Below are positions 63,801-64,000 of a stretch of 64,000 bases of DNA, piece by piece (positions within the stretch are counted from its first letter, which is position 1; the number at the start of each line of letters is the position of its first letter). Both the position numbers and the translations under genes were made by a program. The notes below the pieces were generated by a model that did not search any database, was not told the DNA's origin, and saw only the letters and a program-made list of their open reading frames with translations. Origin of the DNA: Osmia lignaria lignaria (taxonomy: Eukaryota; Arthropoda; Insecta; Hymenoptera; Megachilidae); the NCBI RefSeq assembly GCF_051020975.1, contig NW_027478167.1:1364001-1428000 (forward strand), written 5' to 3'.

Positions 63801-64000
63801 AACATTTTGCCATAGCTCGCTTCGTTTCCGAGATATTTGCAGATTTATCTCAAGGGAAGGGGCCTGACGGACATATTTCGAGATATTTCTTCTTCTTGTT
63901 GTTCTTCTTCTGCACAGCTAAGCTGGAAGTGGCATTTGCGGCTCGCACTAGTGCAGAGTTATCTCAAAGAAAGGGGCCACGGTGTTTCTGTATCTCTATT
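60859..64000. repeat. 10-monomer HOR (3220 bp), copy 2, cut by the window end
   Basis: It repeats 57639-60858 almost base for base over the available 3142 bp. Differences I can see are AAAAGATCTC near 59606 against AAAAGGTCTC at the matching place, and the last unit, where CAGATTTATC and CCTGACGG stand at 63837-63872 in place of CAGGTTTATC and CCTAACGG at 60617-60652. The final unit is truncated at 244 bp. Confidence 0.92.

Larger units (their letters stand above)
1..64000. repeat. 322-bp satellite DNA array, about 199 monomers
   Basis: The same unit recurs every 322 bp through the whole window; landmarks such as TTGCAGAT (base 81), GAGATATTTC (base 124) and TCTGATCAAA (base 301) reappear at +322 again and again, always in the same orientation. 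198 full units and 244 bp of another fit the window. Both ends are inside the array, so its true length is unknown. Units are substitution variants of one another, roughly 94% or better identical between neighbours by eye, and much closer between certain distant units. No stretch of 300 bp or more is anything other than satellite. Long single-orientation satellites with HOR structure are typical of eukaryotic heterochromatin, often centromeric; location here is inference. Confidence 0.99.

Noticed and set aside
1..64000. CRISPR array
   Set aside because: The period is 322 bp with the entire unit conserved; there are no short repeats alternating with unique spacers, and no cas genes.
1..64000. 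Transposon or LTR origin
   Set aside because: There are no terminal inverted repeats at unit ends, no target-site duplications and no transposase or reverse-transcriptase fragments; unit boundaries are purely arbitrary.

Overview
The whole window is one uninterrupted satellite DNA array. A 322-bp monomer (about 40% GC by hand count of the first unit) repeats head to tail from base 1 to base 64000: 198 complete units plus 244 bp of another, all in the same orientation. I see no flanking unique DNA, no mobile element, no RNA gene, no CRISPR array and no credible protein-coding gene. A megabase-style tandem array with nested higher-order repeats points to a eukaryotic genome, in a centromeric, pericentromeric, subtelomeric or other heterochromatic block. 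I cannot name the species; an arthropod is only a weak guess.

Layout. Adjacent monomers differ by several percent (about 18 of 322 positions between units 1 and 2), while units several monomers apart can be almost identical, so the array is organised in higher-order repeats (HORs). Bases 1-12880 hold a decaying 9-monomer (2898-bp) HOR, clearest as 967-2984 against 3865-5882. Bases 12881-17710 are mixed, with local 6- and 8-monomer echoes. Bases 17711-29624 are built from a 4-monomer (1288-bp) module reused several times with 4-, 8-, 9- and 16-monomer spacings. Bases 29625-34132 hold a 6-monomer echo. Bases 33489-45080 hold an 11-monomer (3542-bp) HOR with a further pass 26 monomers away. Bases 45081-50553 contain a 12-monomer (3863-bp) duplication. 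Bases 50554-64000 are the youngest-looking part: two 6-monomer units, then 5-monomer (1610-bp) units, then a 10-monomer (3220-bp) unit copied almost perfectly to the window end.

Monomer. Each unit carries a dense set of TATCTC/GAGATA hexamers (seven in the first unit), a 27-bp internal direct repeat, short and long inverted repeats, an interrupted TTC/TTG pyrimidine tract ending in CAG, and two A6 runs. Monomer length is nearly invariant: I find just two single-base indels in 64 kb. Monomers are mosaics of a few alternative head, middle and tail haplotypes, and several can be read as unequal-crossover junctions. There are no genes here that work together; the biology is that of concerted evolution of a satellite and whatever chromatin or transcript it supports.
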